Source: Roseburia sp. (GTDB taxonomy: Bacteria > Bacillota > Clostridia > Lachnospirales > Lachnospiraceae). From it: a stretch of DNA of 16,053 nucleotides. Made by a program: the position numbers and the translations under genes. The DNA is taken from positions 1-16,053 of the forward strand of contig JAUUNJ010000024.1 of NCBI GenBank assembly GCA_030844625.1, in the 5' to 3' direction. The notes under the pieces were generated by a model. It was given only the letters and a program-made list of their open reading frames with translations, ran no database searches and was not told the origin of the DNA. Of the stretch, positions 7,838-14,775 are shown one piece after another; the stretch's first letter is position 1, and the number at the start of each line of letters is the position of its first letter.

Positions 7838-9088
7838 TTACTGATCCATTCCGTTAAAGCTTGGGTAAGCTGTTTCACCATGTTGCGAAATATCAAGTCC
7901 CAACTGCTCTTCTCTTGTATCCACACGAAGTGGTGTGAAGATTTTTACAACAGCAACACAGATTAATGTTCCCACAACAGCAATCCCTATTGTAATAAGA
8001 ATACCTAAAATCTGTGCCACAAACAAGTGATAATCACCAAACACAAGACCATCCCATCGTGCAACACTGTTAATGGATTTCTGTCCAAAGATTCCTGTGG
8101 CAATTCCTCCCCAGATACCACCAATCCCATGACAACCGAATGCATCCAGCGCATCATCTATCTTTAATTTTTTCTTTATAAATATCACCCCAAAATAGCA
8201 GATTGGACTGACAAGAGCTCCAATGATAAAGGAAGACCAGATCGGTACAAACCCTGCCCCCGGTGTAATTGCTACAAGTCCGATTACCAAACCTGTTGAG
8301 GCACCTACCAGTGTTGTCTTCTTTTCTTTTATATAATCAATTAACATCCATGTCAGAAGTGCAGATGCTGCTGATATTGCTGAAGTCATAAATGCGTGGG
8401 CTGCAAGTCCGTCTGCCTTTAATGAACTTCCGGCATTAAAACCGAACCATCCAAACCACAGCATTGCCGCACCGAGCACAACAAAAGGAATGTTATGAAT
8501 TCTGTATGTGGTATGCTCATAACCTCTGCGTCTGCCCAGAATAATTGCCAGTGTTAATGCACTGATTCCTGAACTGATATGTACAACATCACCTCCGGCG
8601 AAATCCACAGAACCAAGTTCAGCCAGCAGTCCCCCCTGCCCCCAGACCATATGTGCCAATGGATAGTAAACTACGATTGACCAAAGGGCAATAAAAATAA
8701 ATAATGCCTTGAACTTCATTCTTCCCACAAGCGAACCTGTAATTAATGCCGGTGTGATCATTGCAAACATCATCTGAAATGCACAGAATACTAAGTGTGG
8801 AATGCTGTCGGCGTAAGGTCCCGCTTCCATTCCAACTCCATTCAACCCAAACCAGCGAAAATCACCGATAATTCCTGCATGGTTTCCTCCAAAGGATAAC
8901 GAATATCCAAAAAGCGTCCACATAACTACTGACAATCCCATGATTGCCACACAAGCCATCATTGTGTTAACAACATTTTTTCTCCTGACCAAACCGCCAT
9001 AAAAGAAAGCGAGCCCCGGTGTCATAAAAAATACCAATGCTGCGCAGATAATCATAAAGGCAGTATCTCCTGTGTTAATAATTCCCAT
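7838..9088 (-). CDS. amtB: Ammonium transporter AmtB
   Basis: This 416-residue Amt/Mep/Rh-family channel has about 11 membrane helices and conducts ammonium across the cytoplasmic membrane. Conserved features are the FFYGGLVRRKNV segment of helix 1 (28-39), FQMMFA (104-109, Phe gate region), W149 in HMVWGQGG, D162 in VDFAGGDVVH, the twin pore histidines H170 and H320 (GCHGIGG), and WFGWFGFNAGSS (211-222). The short C-terminal tail (VDTREEQLGLDISQHGETAY) is the usual dock for GlnK. GGAGG (9096-9100) lies 7 nt before the ATG. It forms an operon with glnK, so expression and activity should respond to nitrogen status. A structured 5' leader lies upstream. Confidence 0.97.
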   Translation of the reverse strand: MGIINTGDTAFMIICAALVFFMTPGLAFFYGGLVRRKNVVNTMMACVAIMGLSVVMWTLFGYSLSFGGNHAGIIGDFRWFGLNGVGMEAGPYADSIPHLVFCAFQMMFAMITPALITGSLVGRMKFKALFIFIALWSIVVYYPLAHMVWGQGGLLAELGSVDFAGGDVVHISSGISALTLAIILGRRRGYEHTTYRIHNIPFVVLGAAMLWFGWFGFNAGSSLKADGLAAHAFMTSAISAASALLTWMLIDYIKEKKTTLVGASTGLVIGLVAITPGAGFVPIWSSFIIGALVSPICYFGVIFIKKKLKIDDALDAFGCHGIGGIWGGIATGIFGQKSINSVARWDGLVFGDYHLFVAQILGILITIGIAVVGTLICVAVVKIFTPLRVDTREEQLGLDISQHGETAYPSFNGMDQ

Positions 9089-9114
9089 AATAATTCCTCC
9101 AGTCCTTAATTTTC

Positions 9115-9137
9115 GGAAATGCTGTTTTCAGATTTCC
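9115..9137 (-). other. Small hairpin just before the amtB ribosome binding site
   Basis: Minus-strand GGAAATCTG-AAAA-CAG-C-ATTTCC forms a 9-bp stem with one bulged C and an AAAA loop. It ends 15 nt before the GGAGG of amtB. It could affect amtB translation or transcript stability. No T-run follows it. Confidence 0.35.
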
Positions 9138-9249
9138 TTTTCATATTTTGCTTTGGGATTCTATCCCATCTCTCATTAAAAGTCTTTGCTAAATACTGAT
9201 TTCCATATGAAAAGGGGAATGGATTTCGGTATTTGCAAATACATAAGAA

Positions 9250-9287
9250 AAGGACGTTCAAAACACCCATGTGTTCTGAACGTCCTT
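9250..9287 (-). terminator. 17-bp hairpin with U-rich tail: flavodiiron terminator or amtB leader attenuator
   Basis: Minus-strand arm 9287-9271 pairs with 9266-9250 over 17 bp, including one G-U that would be an A-C mismatch on the plus strand. The loop is ATGG and TTTTCTT overlaps and follows the stem. It lies 126 nt after the flavodiiron stop. A plausible amtB promoter sits immediately upstream, so the hairpin could instead open the amtB leader RNA. Confidence 0.65.
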
Positions 9288-9298
9288 GTTCGATAAAA

Positions 9299-9327
9299 AC
9301 TTTACCACTTTTTAATTCTATGTGCAA
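9299..9327 (-). promoter_or_regulatory. Candidate promoter for amtB-glnK
   Basis: Minus-strand TTGCAC (9327-9322), a 17-bp spacer, then TAAAGT (9304-9299) with an extended TGG before it. The predicted start is near 9292, giving a leader of about 200 nt that would begin with the 9250-9287 hairpin. The match is moderate, in AT-rich DNA. Confidence 0.4.
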
Positions 9328-9412
9328 GTAGAAATTTTATTCTTAACATATCTTTAGCAATAAAATTTTTTCCACCGCTTCAACAACTTTATTCTCAAGT
9401 CATCTTAAAATG

Positions 9413-10570
9413 CTATCCCAGTAATACATCTGCCATTTCTTCCATCTGCATTACATTCTCTTCGCTCATTGCCGATTTTATTGTAATTACAGGTTGAACC
9501 AAAGTAATTTCCTTCATATCTTCCATCTGCCCTTTCATTGTTCTCGCCGCTGTTGGTCCCCATGACCCGTTTTCCATAATAGCAACGGTCCTTTTTTGAT
9601 AATTTTTCATCTTAAGACGCTGCAAAAAATCCTCCATTGGCGGGAATACACCGGCATCATAGGATGCTGCCGCCAATACCAGACGGTCATATCGGAATGC
9701 ATCCTCCACACATTCATGTAAATCTTCTGTTACAAGATCTGCAATTACTACTTTCTCTACACCCTTTTTCTCAAGAATCTCTTTTAACTTCATAGCAGCC
9801 TTTGCCGTGTTGCCATAGATAGATGCATAGGCAATAAATACGCCTTTATCCTCCGGCTCATATTTACTCCAGATATCATATTTTCCAATGTAATACTCCA
9901 GGTTTTCCGTAAGTACCGGCCCATGCAGTGAACAGATAATGTTGATATCCAGACCCGCTGCTTTTTTGAGAAGATTCTGTACCTGCATGCCATATTTCCC
10001 ACAGATGTTAAAGTAATATCTTCTCGCCTCACAGGTCCAGTCCTCATCAGCATCCCGGGTACCAAATTTCCCAAATCCGTCGGCACTGAACAAAACTTTT
10101 TCTGACTGTTCATACGTTACCATTACTTCCGGCCAATGAACCATAGGAGCCATTATAAACTGTAATGTATGTTCCCCAAGTTCTAAAGTATCTCCTTCTT
10201 TTACAACCACTTTTCTATCTTCCAGTTCTATGTCAAAAAACTGGTTCATCATATTAAATGTCTGAACAGTTCCAACCAACTTAATGTCTGGAAATTTATT
10301 CACCAATTCCAAAATACTTCCGGAATGATCCGGCTCCATATGCTGAACAATTAAATAATCAACGGTTCTGTCTCCTAATGCTTCATTCAAATTGGCTAAC
10401 CATTTCTCTGCCGCATTCAAATCAACTGTGTCCATAACTGCTACTTTATCGTCTAAAATAACATAGGAATTATATGCCATTCCTTTTTCCAGTTCATACT
10501 GGTTTTCAAATAATTTAATATCATAATCATTTACACCAATGTTTATTATTTTTTCCGTAACTTTTTCCAT
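9413..10570 (-). CDS. Flavodiiron protein (A-type flavoprotein, O2/NO reductase)
   Basis: This 385-residue flavodiiron protein has an N-terminal metallo-beta-lactamase-like domain with a diiron site and a C-terminal flavodoxin-like FMN domain. Iron ligands seen are H77-x-E79-x-D81-H82 (QHMEPDHSG), H145 (VHWPE), D164 (FSADGFG) and H216 (SLHGP). The flavodoxin part begins near 243, with FMN-loop YASIYGNTAKAA at 248-259 and GSWGPTA at 335-341. The segment between D164 and H216 is shorter than in classical FprA. These cytoplasmic enzymes reduce O2 to water and/or NO to N2O in anaerobes, taking electrons from rubredoxin or flavoprotein partners. No rubredoxin domain is fused. The start at 10570 is chosen over an ATG 54 nt upstream because AGGAG (10576-10580) directly precedes it and family homology starts here. 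O2 versus NO preference cannot be told from sequence. Confidence 0.95.
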   Translation of the reverse strand: MEKVTEKIINIGVNDYDIKLFENQYELEKGMAYNSYVILDDKVAVMDTVDLNAAEKWLANLNEALGDRTVDYLIVQHMEPDHSGSILELVNKFPDIKLVGTVQTFNMMNQFFDIELEDRKVVVKEGDTLELGEHTLQFIMAPMVHWPEVMVTYEQSEKVLFSADGFGKFGTRDADEDWTCEARRYYFNICGKYGMQVQNLLKKAAGLDINIICSLHGPVLTENLEYYIGKYDIWSKYEPEDKGVFIAYASIYGNTAKAAMKLKEILEKKGVEKVVIADLVTEDLHECVEDAFRYDRLVLAAASYDAGVFPPMEDFLQRLKMKNYQKRTVAIMENGSWGPTAARTMKGQMEDMKEITLVQPVITIKSAMSEENVMQMEEMADVLLG

Positions 10571-10718
10571 AGCTGCTCCTTTCAAATTTCTGCTATTCCC
10601 TTCAATTCGCATATAGTGTACCACAAGCTATGGGAAAGGTCTACAAAAGAAATTTTGTGTCAAAAAATACTGTCCACAAGAATTTAAACACCGGAGAACA
10701 AAACTATCTCTGCTCTTT
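10571..10718 (-). promoter_or_regulatory. Promoter and operator region of the flavodiiron gene
   Basis: In this 148-bp gap the minus strand carries TAGACC, 17 bp, then TACACT preceded by TGG (extended -10 type), with -10 around 10613-10618. Just upstream is an inverted repeat ACAAAA-gaaa-TTTTGT (10643-10658) that could be an operator. No convincing terminator follows the anti-sigma gene, so read-through from the sigma operon is also possible. Confidence 0.35.
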
Positions 10719-12041
10719 TTATTTCAGTTCCAGCAGATACCCTGTCTTTTTATTTTCTTTTTTTCCTATAAACAGATATGTATCTTCTCCCATGCCAAAC
10801 ACATCCGTTATAACATCCACATCAGCAAAATCCTTGTGTTCAAAATCCAATACTTTATTTTGTTTTACAAGGTATACTTTACAGGCGGCTTTTTCATCAC
10901 CATGAAACAGGCATACTACATTTCGATTCCAGTATCCCCCACATTCTTTCCAACTGCTATCCGCAGGTATAAATGACGTTTTCTTTAAAAGCTCATCCCG
11001 AACCTTAAATCCCTCTTTGTCATAATCTACATATATCATAGTATTTCCGAAACTAATACCTTTAAACTCTTCTGACCATGTCAATTGTTTTTTTTCACAG
11101 TTATAAACTCCCGCTTTTTCTCCTGTTTCATCACATAACGAAATATGAATATTGTCCACAAAACCAATTTCATTATCCAACAAATATCCCGGAGCTCCCT
11201 CTATTTTTGTTTCTTCACCGGTAACTGTGTTTTTTACGAACCACTCCTCATCGGTTTTATCATATTCTCCTTTCCATTGGTCTGCAAGGAAATAATTTCT
11301 ATTCGATCGAAACAAAATATATTTTCCATCGGGTGATATTTGTGCTTCAATAGCATAATGCAAATAATCTATTTTAGTCTTATCAGGAATTTTTAACTTT
11401 TCTGCCAGAATTTCTTCAAGCTGTGTTTCATCAACAGCAGGATTCAACTCTCCGGTTGTTAAATTCATATAATAGAGTTCGCTGATTTTTTGTGGAACCA
11501 GCCATAAAAGTACACAGTTATCTTTATTTACATAACCTGCTACATCCATTATGACACCAGTATAGTTGTAACCATGGATTTTCTGTCCCTGCTGTTCATA
11601 ATCAAAAGAAAATTCATATGTTTTTCCTCCTGCCTCAATCTTTCCACCAGCATGCTTCCTCTCATTTTTTTTAATCCGCCCTTTTTCGACACAATAAGTT
11701 GTTTCTTTTTTTGTTCCCTCATTCACAATGATAAATCCATTTCTAATATCATCCCATTCTTTTGGGAGTTCCACTTTTGAAATTCTTATATTCTCTTTAT
11801 CTACCCTTTTTCCTCTCTGAATCTGAGATTTTATCCAATCCCTGAAATTATCCGATACAGTCGCCGCAACACTCAGAGACATAATACAGCAGATTACTGC
11901 ACAGACTGCGATTCCAAGTTTTTTTACCCCCCTTTTTTTGTATTTTATATGTTTTTTTTCCTGATTTTGTGTTTGTTCCAAAGTTTCACAAATCCACGTT
12001 TCCGGTGTATGTACTTCGTTTATGTTCTTAAAATTAATCAT
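10719..12041 (-). CDS. Probable membrane-anchored anti-sigma factor with extracellular sensor domain
   Basis: This 440-residue protein has a single transmembrane helix (about 42-62, VCAVICCIMSLSVAA) after a short cytoplasmic N-terminus that includes HTPETWICETLEQT (11-24). Such short N-terminal helices bind ECF sigma factors in other clostridial anti-sigma proteins. The rest, about 375 residues, is outside the cell. It contains repeating strands with YYMNLTTGELNP (190-201) and ISPDGKYILFRSN (235-247), typical of TolB/beta-propeller-like blades. The start codon lies inside the end of the sigma gene (8-nt overlap, ATGATTAA), with AAGGTGG upstream, indicating translational coupling. Function is inferred from this pairing and topology. 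No protease site or named family is recognised, and the ligand is unknown. It could also be a lipid- or wall-stress sensor. Confidence 0.75.
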   Translation of the reverse strand: MINFKNINEVHTPETWICETLEQTQNQEKKHIKYKKRGVKKLGIAVCAVICCIMSLSVAATVSDNFRDWIKSQIQRGKRVDKENIRISKVELPKEWDDIRNGFIIVNEGTKKETTYCVEKGRIKKNERKHAGGKIEAGGKTYEFSFDYEQQGQKIHGYNYTGVIMDVAGYVNKDNCVLLWLVPQKISELYYMNLTTGELNPAVDETQLEEILAEKLKIPDKTKIDYLHYAIEAQISPDGKYILFRSNRNYFLADQWKGEYDKTDEEWFVKNTVTGEETKIEGAPGYLLDNEIGFVDNIHISLCDETGEKAGVYNCEKKQLTWSEEFKGISFGNTMIYVDYDKEGFKVRDELLKKTSFIPADSSWKECGGYWNRNVVCLFHGDEKAACKVYLVKQNKVLDFEHKDFADVDVITDVFGMGEDTYLFIGKKENKKTGYLLELK

Positions 12042-12546
12042 TTATTTTCCACCTTTCCGCCAATTTCTTCCGTCCTCTCTGCAACCGGGACTTTACCGTA
12101 TTCACGCTCATCCGTAACATATCTGCAATTTCTCTGGTACTGAATTCTTCACAATAATACAGATAAATTATTTGCCGATATTTTTCAGACAGGTTCTGCA
12201 ATGCTTCAATCAGTATCTGGCACTCACTGCTATAACCAATGTCTTTTTGACCGCAGATTTGTTCTGACGAAATTTCTTTATACCCTAATTCCACCTTTCT
12301 CTTCCACGATGTCTTATGAAAATCCTTACACTCATTAATTGCCACTCGGATTAACCACGCTTTCAAATAGTTTTCATTTGAAAATTCTTTATCCGTAAGA
12401 TATAACTTTAAAAACACATTTTGAAATATATCCTTTGCATCCTCTCTATTTCCTGTATTAATAACGCATATCCGTGTGATATAATCCGCATATTTGCGCA
12501 AAACAGTTTCATAGTCCATTCCTGCATACTTTTTCATATCATTCAT
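12034..12546 (-). CDS. ECF-type RNA polymerase sigma factor
   Basis: This 170-residue sigma-70 family protein has only regions 2 and 4, as in ECF sigma factors. Region 2 spans about 13-80, with DAKDIFQNVFLKLY (36-49) for core binding and LKAWLIRVAINECKDFHK (61-78) for -10 recognition. Region 4 spans about 110-165, with the helix-turn-helix FSTREIADMLRMSVNTVKSR (135-154). The start is fixed by AGGAGGG 5 nt upstream (12552-12558). It overlaps the predicted anti-sigma gene, so it is probably held at the membrane until an external signal arrives. A perfect palindrome lies in its promoter region. The regulon is unknown; the adjacent flavodiiron gene may be read through from this operon. Confidence 0.92.
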   Translation of the reverse strand: MNDMKKYAGMDYETVLRKYADYITRICVINTGNREDAKDIFQNVFLKLYLTDKEFSNENYLKAWLIRVAINECKDFHKTSWKRKVELGYKEISSEQICGQKDIGYSSECQILIEALQNLSEKYRQIIYLYYCEEFSTREIADMLRMSVNTVKSRLQRGRKKLAERWKIND

Positions 12547-12579
12547 TATTTCCCTCCTGAAGGTAATTGAATTTATCCT

Positions 12580-12593
12580 TAGAACATGTTCTA
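12580..12593. promoter_or_regulatory. Perfect 14-bp palindrome at the sigma-factor promoter
   Basis: TAGAACATGTTCTA is fully self-complementary and starts 34 nt upstream of the sigma start codon. On the minus strand it directly follows and shares one base with a possible -10 TATTAT (12598-12593), so it would cover the transcription start, like a repressor operator. It differs from the Gram-positive LexA box, which has four bases between GAAC and GTTC; here there are two. Confidence 0.5.
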
Positions 12594-12635
12594 TAATATA
12601 AACGATTTCTATGAGAATTTAGGTGCATACATTTG

Positions 12636-12670
12636 AAAAAAGCAGGCATAATTTCACACGCCTGCTTTTT
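12636..12670 (-). terminator. Strong intrinsic terminator after the GH30 gene
   Basis: Minus-strand AAAAAGCAGGC (12670-12660) pairs perfectly with GCCTGCTTTTT (12647-12637). The stem is 11 bp with a 12-nt loop, and six U residues end the 3' arm. It lies 22 nt after the GH30 stop and separates the two-component/GH30 operon from the sigma operon. The plus strand also ends in a T-run, so it could work in both directions. Confidence 0.9.
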
Positions 12671-12692
12671 CCTTCATTTACTATGCTTTTAT

Positions 12693-14027
12693 TTACTCTA
12701 TCACTGCTGTAGATATAGAATTCGGTTGGAACGTAATCTTCGCACATTCCTCATTTATTCTAAGGTAAGCTGTCACTTCTTTTTCCGTACGGTTAAGAAT
12801 TACAACTGCTATATTATCCTTATTCTGGAATGCTGTCACTTCCAAATCATCTGTATATCTTGTGACCCCGATTCGAACAGCTCCGTTTTCTATAAAATGG
12901 CTAAAGTGCCATAAATGTCCACATATATTACTTTCCGTTAATTTTTTATGCTGTGTGTCAAATAAGTATGGTGCATCACAGAAATTTTTCACATGATTTG
13001 GTCCTCCAATTTCATCTAACACAATATTCCAGTCCAGAAATGTATTCATTCCATTGTTTAAATTCCCTATCATATCATGGGCATATTTCTGCGCATTTTT
13101 CAGATAATCATCCGCCTTAAACTTGCTGTATTCTATGCACGCCTCTGACAGTAGTAATTTCTTGTCCGGATACTTTTCTTTAATCATCTGTAATGCTTCA
13201 AAATGATCTCCACTATACCAATGAAAAGCCACTCCGGCAATCATGTCTGTCGTCTCTTCATCAATAATCGTCTCCGCCCATTCAAAAGCCCGCTCTTTAT
13301 TATGATCCCATATATAAATTTCTATATCGCTCAGTTTGTGTGCCACAAGAGCAGGCCACATATAATCCCTCAAAAAAGCTTTCTGCTCTTTGGCGGTATA
13401 TACACAGGAATCCCACGGTTGAACTGCTTTTGGCTCATTTTGCATTGTGAGTTTTGTAACCTTATAACCTCTGCTTCTATATTCTTCAATATATCTGCAT
13501 ATGTAATTTGCCCATCTTTCCCTATATTCATCCTTTAACTTTCCACCGTGATTTCGTTCCCCGTTTGTTTTCATATAAACAGGCGGGCTCCATGGAGACA
13601 ACATGATATCCAGTTTATTTCCATACTCTTTTTCTGCAGCATCCAGCAGGGGAATAATATATTTCTCCACCCTGTCAAAGGAAAATTTTTCGAATGTTTC
13701 ATCCGACTCGTCAGAATCCGCTTCATAATGTTCCAAAGAAAAATCGCAGCTGTCAATCGGAATACGCACAAGACGGTACTTCATATTATTGCTTCCAAAA
13801 TACTGCCTGATCATCTCTGCTTTCTGCTCTTCATCCATCAGAGAATATATATATGCCGCTGAATCTGTCAGTGCACCGCCAAATCCTTCCACCGTCTGAT
13901 ACTTTACCTGTGGATACAGATTGATTAAATAATTTTCCCTCTCCTCATCATGAACAAATTGAATATCCCGCACCTCTGTTTTCTTTACATTATTTTTATA
14001 TGTAGTTGTAGTAAATTTTAAATTCAT
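12693..14027 (-). CDS. Cytoplasmic GH30 family glycoside hydrolase (probable beta-1,6-glucanase or beta-glucosidase type)
   Basis: This 444-residue protein has a GH30 (beta/alpha)8 barrel plus the short flanking beta-domain (about 395-444, ending ITFQPNSISTAVIE). Signatures are QTVEGFGGALTDSAAY (44-59), the acid/base E198 in TMQNEPKA and the nucleophile E295 in LLLSEACIEY. WSPPVYMKTNG (146-156) is also typical. GH30 enzymes are retaining and include glucosylceramidases, beta-1,6-glucanases and xylanases. The GFGGALTDSAA and NEPKA motifs fit the glucanase/glucocerebrosidase branch rather than the xylanase branch. No signal peptide is present, so it should act inside the cell on imported oligosaccharides. 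It starts 10 nt after the response regulator stop, with GGAGGG at 14031-14036, and is followed by a terminator, so it belongs to the two-component operon. Beta-1,6 specificity is inferred partly from the GH81 gene in the same window. Confidence 0.9.
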   Translation of the reverse strand: MNLKFTTTTYKNNVKKTEVRDIQFVHDEERENYLINLYPQVKYQTVEGFGGALTDSAAYIYSLMDEEQKAEMIRQYFGSNNMKYRLVRIPIDSCDFSLEHYEADSDESDETFEKFSFDRVEKYIIPLLDAAEKEYGNKLDIMLSPWSPPVYMKTNGERNHGGKLKDEYRERWANYICRYIEEYRSRGYKVTKLTMQNEPKAVQPWDSCVYTAKEQKAFLRDYMWPALVAHKLSDIEIYIWDHNKERAFEWAETIIDEETTDMIAGVAFHWYSGDHFEALQMIKEKYPDKKLLLSEACIEYSKFKADDYLKNAQKYAHDMIGNLNNGMNTFLDWNIVLDEIGGPNHVKNFCDAPYLFDTQHKKLTESNICGHLWHFSHFIENGAVRIGVTRYTDDLEVTAFQNKDNIAVVILNRTEKEVTAYLRINEECAKITFQPNSISTAVIE

Positions 14028-14037
14028 ATTCCCTCCA

Positions 14038-14775
14038 TTAACATTTCATAGACCTATATTCTTTTGGCGACATTCCTTTTAATTTTTTAAAAACTTTTGA
14101 GAAATATTTTTCATCCCGGAATCCCACTTTATATGCCACTTCATAGGTCTTCAGATAATTCTGTTCCAGATAACCGCATGCTCTTTCAATTCTAATCATA
14201 TTTAAATAATCTACAAATCCACAATTAAGCGTCTGGGCAAATATTGTGGATAAATATCCATTAGAAATTCCTATTTTCTCCGCTACAGAAGATAAGGATA
14301 TATTTTCCGCATAATGCTCATAAATATATTCCTGAGCTTCTTTTACAAAAGGATTCTTTGGAACTGACTCCTGCTGCATAGGTTCATTTTCTTCCTTGCC
14401 AATATGCTCGTCCGCCAGATTATTTAAACATTCTAATATATCTGTAGCCCTGATCGGCTTTAACAAATACTCTACCGCACCATATTTTAATGCCTGCTGC
14501 GCATATTTAAATTCATCATACCCACTTAAAATTATTATAATTGGATGCAGTCCTGCTTTTCCAATTTCCTGCATAACCTCAATTCCGGTTTTTAACGGCA
14601 TCTGTACATCCAGCAAAATAATATCCGGCTGATACTTCAAGACAATATCTATGGCTTCCTGTCCGTTCTCTGCCTCATAAATTTTGTCAAATCTGTCGGT
14701 GTGTAATTTTATATATTTTGCCACTCCCCTGCGGATAGTATCTTCATCATCCGCTACTAATAGTTTTATTGACAC
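14038..14775 (-). CDS. YesN-type response regulator with AraC DNA-binding domain
   Basis: This 245-residue protein has an N-terminal receiver domain (about 3-120) with acidic pocket D9/D10, phosphoacceptor D56 in LLDVQMP, S84 in ILSGYDEF, and K106 in LLKPI. A C-terminal AraC-type double helix-turn-helix follows (about 142-243, including ISLSSVAEKIGISNGYLS and TYEVAYKVGFRDEKYFSKVF). The linker is short, so it is smaller than the ~500-residue YesN form. The start is GTG (14773-14775) with AAGGAGG 7 nt upstream, and it overlaps the kinase stop by 10 nt. Such regulators usually activate sugar transport and glycosidase genes in response to oligosaccharides. Likely targets here are the GH30 operon and possibly the GH81 operon. 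Confidence 0.95.
   Translation of the reverse strand: MSIKLLVADDEDTIRRGVAKYIKLHTDRFDKIYEAENGQEAIDIVLKYQPDIILLDVQMPLKTGIEVMQEIGKAGLHPIIIILSGYDEFKYAQQALKYGAVEYLLKPIRATDILECLNNLADEHIGKEENEPMQQESVPKNPFVKEAQEYIYEHYAENISLSSVAEKIGISNGYLSTIFAQTLNCGFVDYLNMIRIERACGYLEQNYLKTYEVAYKVGFRDEKYFSKVFKKLKGMSPKEYRSMKC

Larger units (their letters stand above)
9089..9412. other. Non-coding region between the flavodiiron gene and amtB
   Basis: No supported gene. On the minus strand, in order, it holds an AT-only inverted repeat (9359-9368 with 9332-9341), a candidate amtB promoter (9299-9327), a 17-bp hairpin (9250-9287), and two small inverted repeats: TGGGAT/ATCCCA at 9154-9168, and GGAAATCTG with CAGcATTTCC at 9115-9137. 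The amtB ribosome binding site follows. The open frame at 9106-9327 runs through these structures and is not a credible protein. Confidence 0.6.

Noticed and set aside
9115..9168. ANTAR-type antitermination RNA in the amtB leader
   Set aside because: The two small stems have 3-4 nt loops, not the paired hexanucleotide loops with A at position 1 and G at position 4 expected of ANTAR targets.
9106..9327. Minus-strand open frame of 73 codons between the flavodiiron gene and amtB
   Set aside because: It runs through the 17-bp hairpin and two other inverted repeats, overlaps the candidate amtB promoter, and has no protein family resemblance.
10571..10624. Upstream ATG adding 18 residues to the flavodiiron protein
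   Set aside because: No ribosome binding site at proper spacing, the added residues are not part of the family fold, and the segment overlaps the likely promoter. AGGAG directly precedes the inner ATG at 10570.
10630..10905. Plus-strand open frame of 91 codons over the 3' end of the anti-sigma gene
   Set aside because: It is antisense to a well-supported gene and is a Phe/Ser-rich shadow of Lys/Glu-rich coding sequence.
12580..12593. LexA (SOS) box reading of the palindrome
   Set aside because: Gram-positive LexA sites have four bases between GAAC and GTTC; this palindrome has two, so the half-sites are wrongly spaced.
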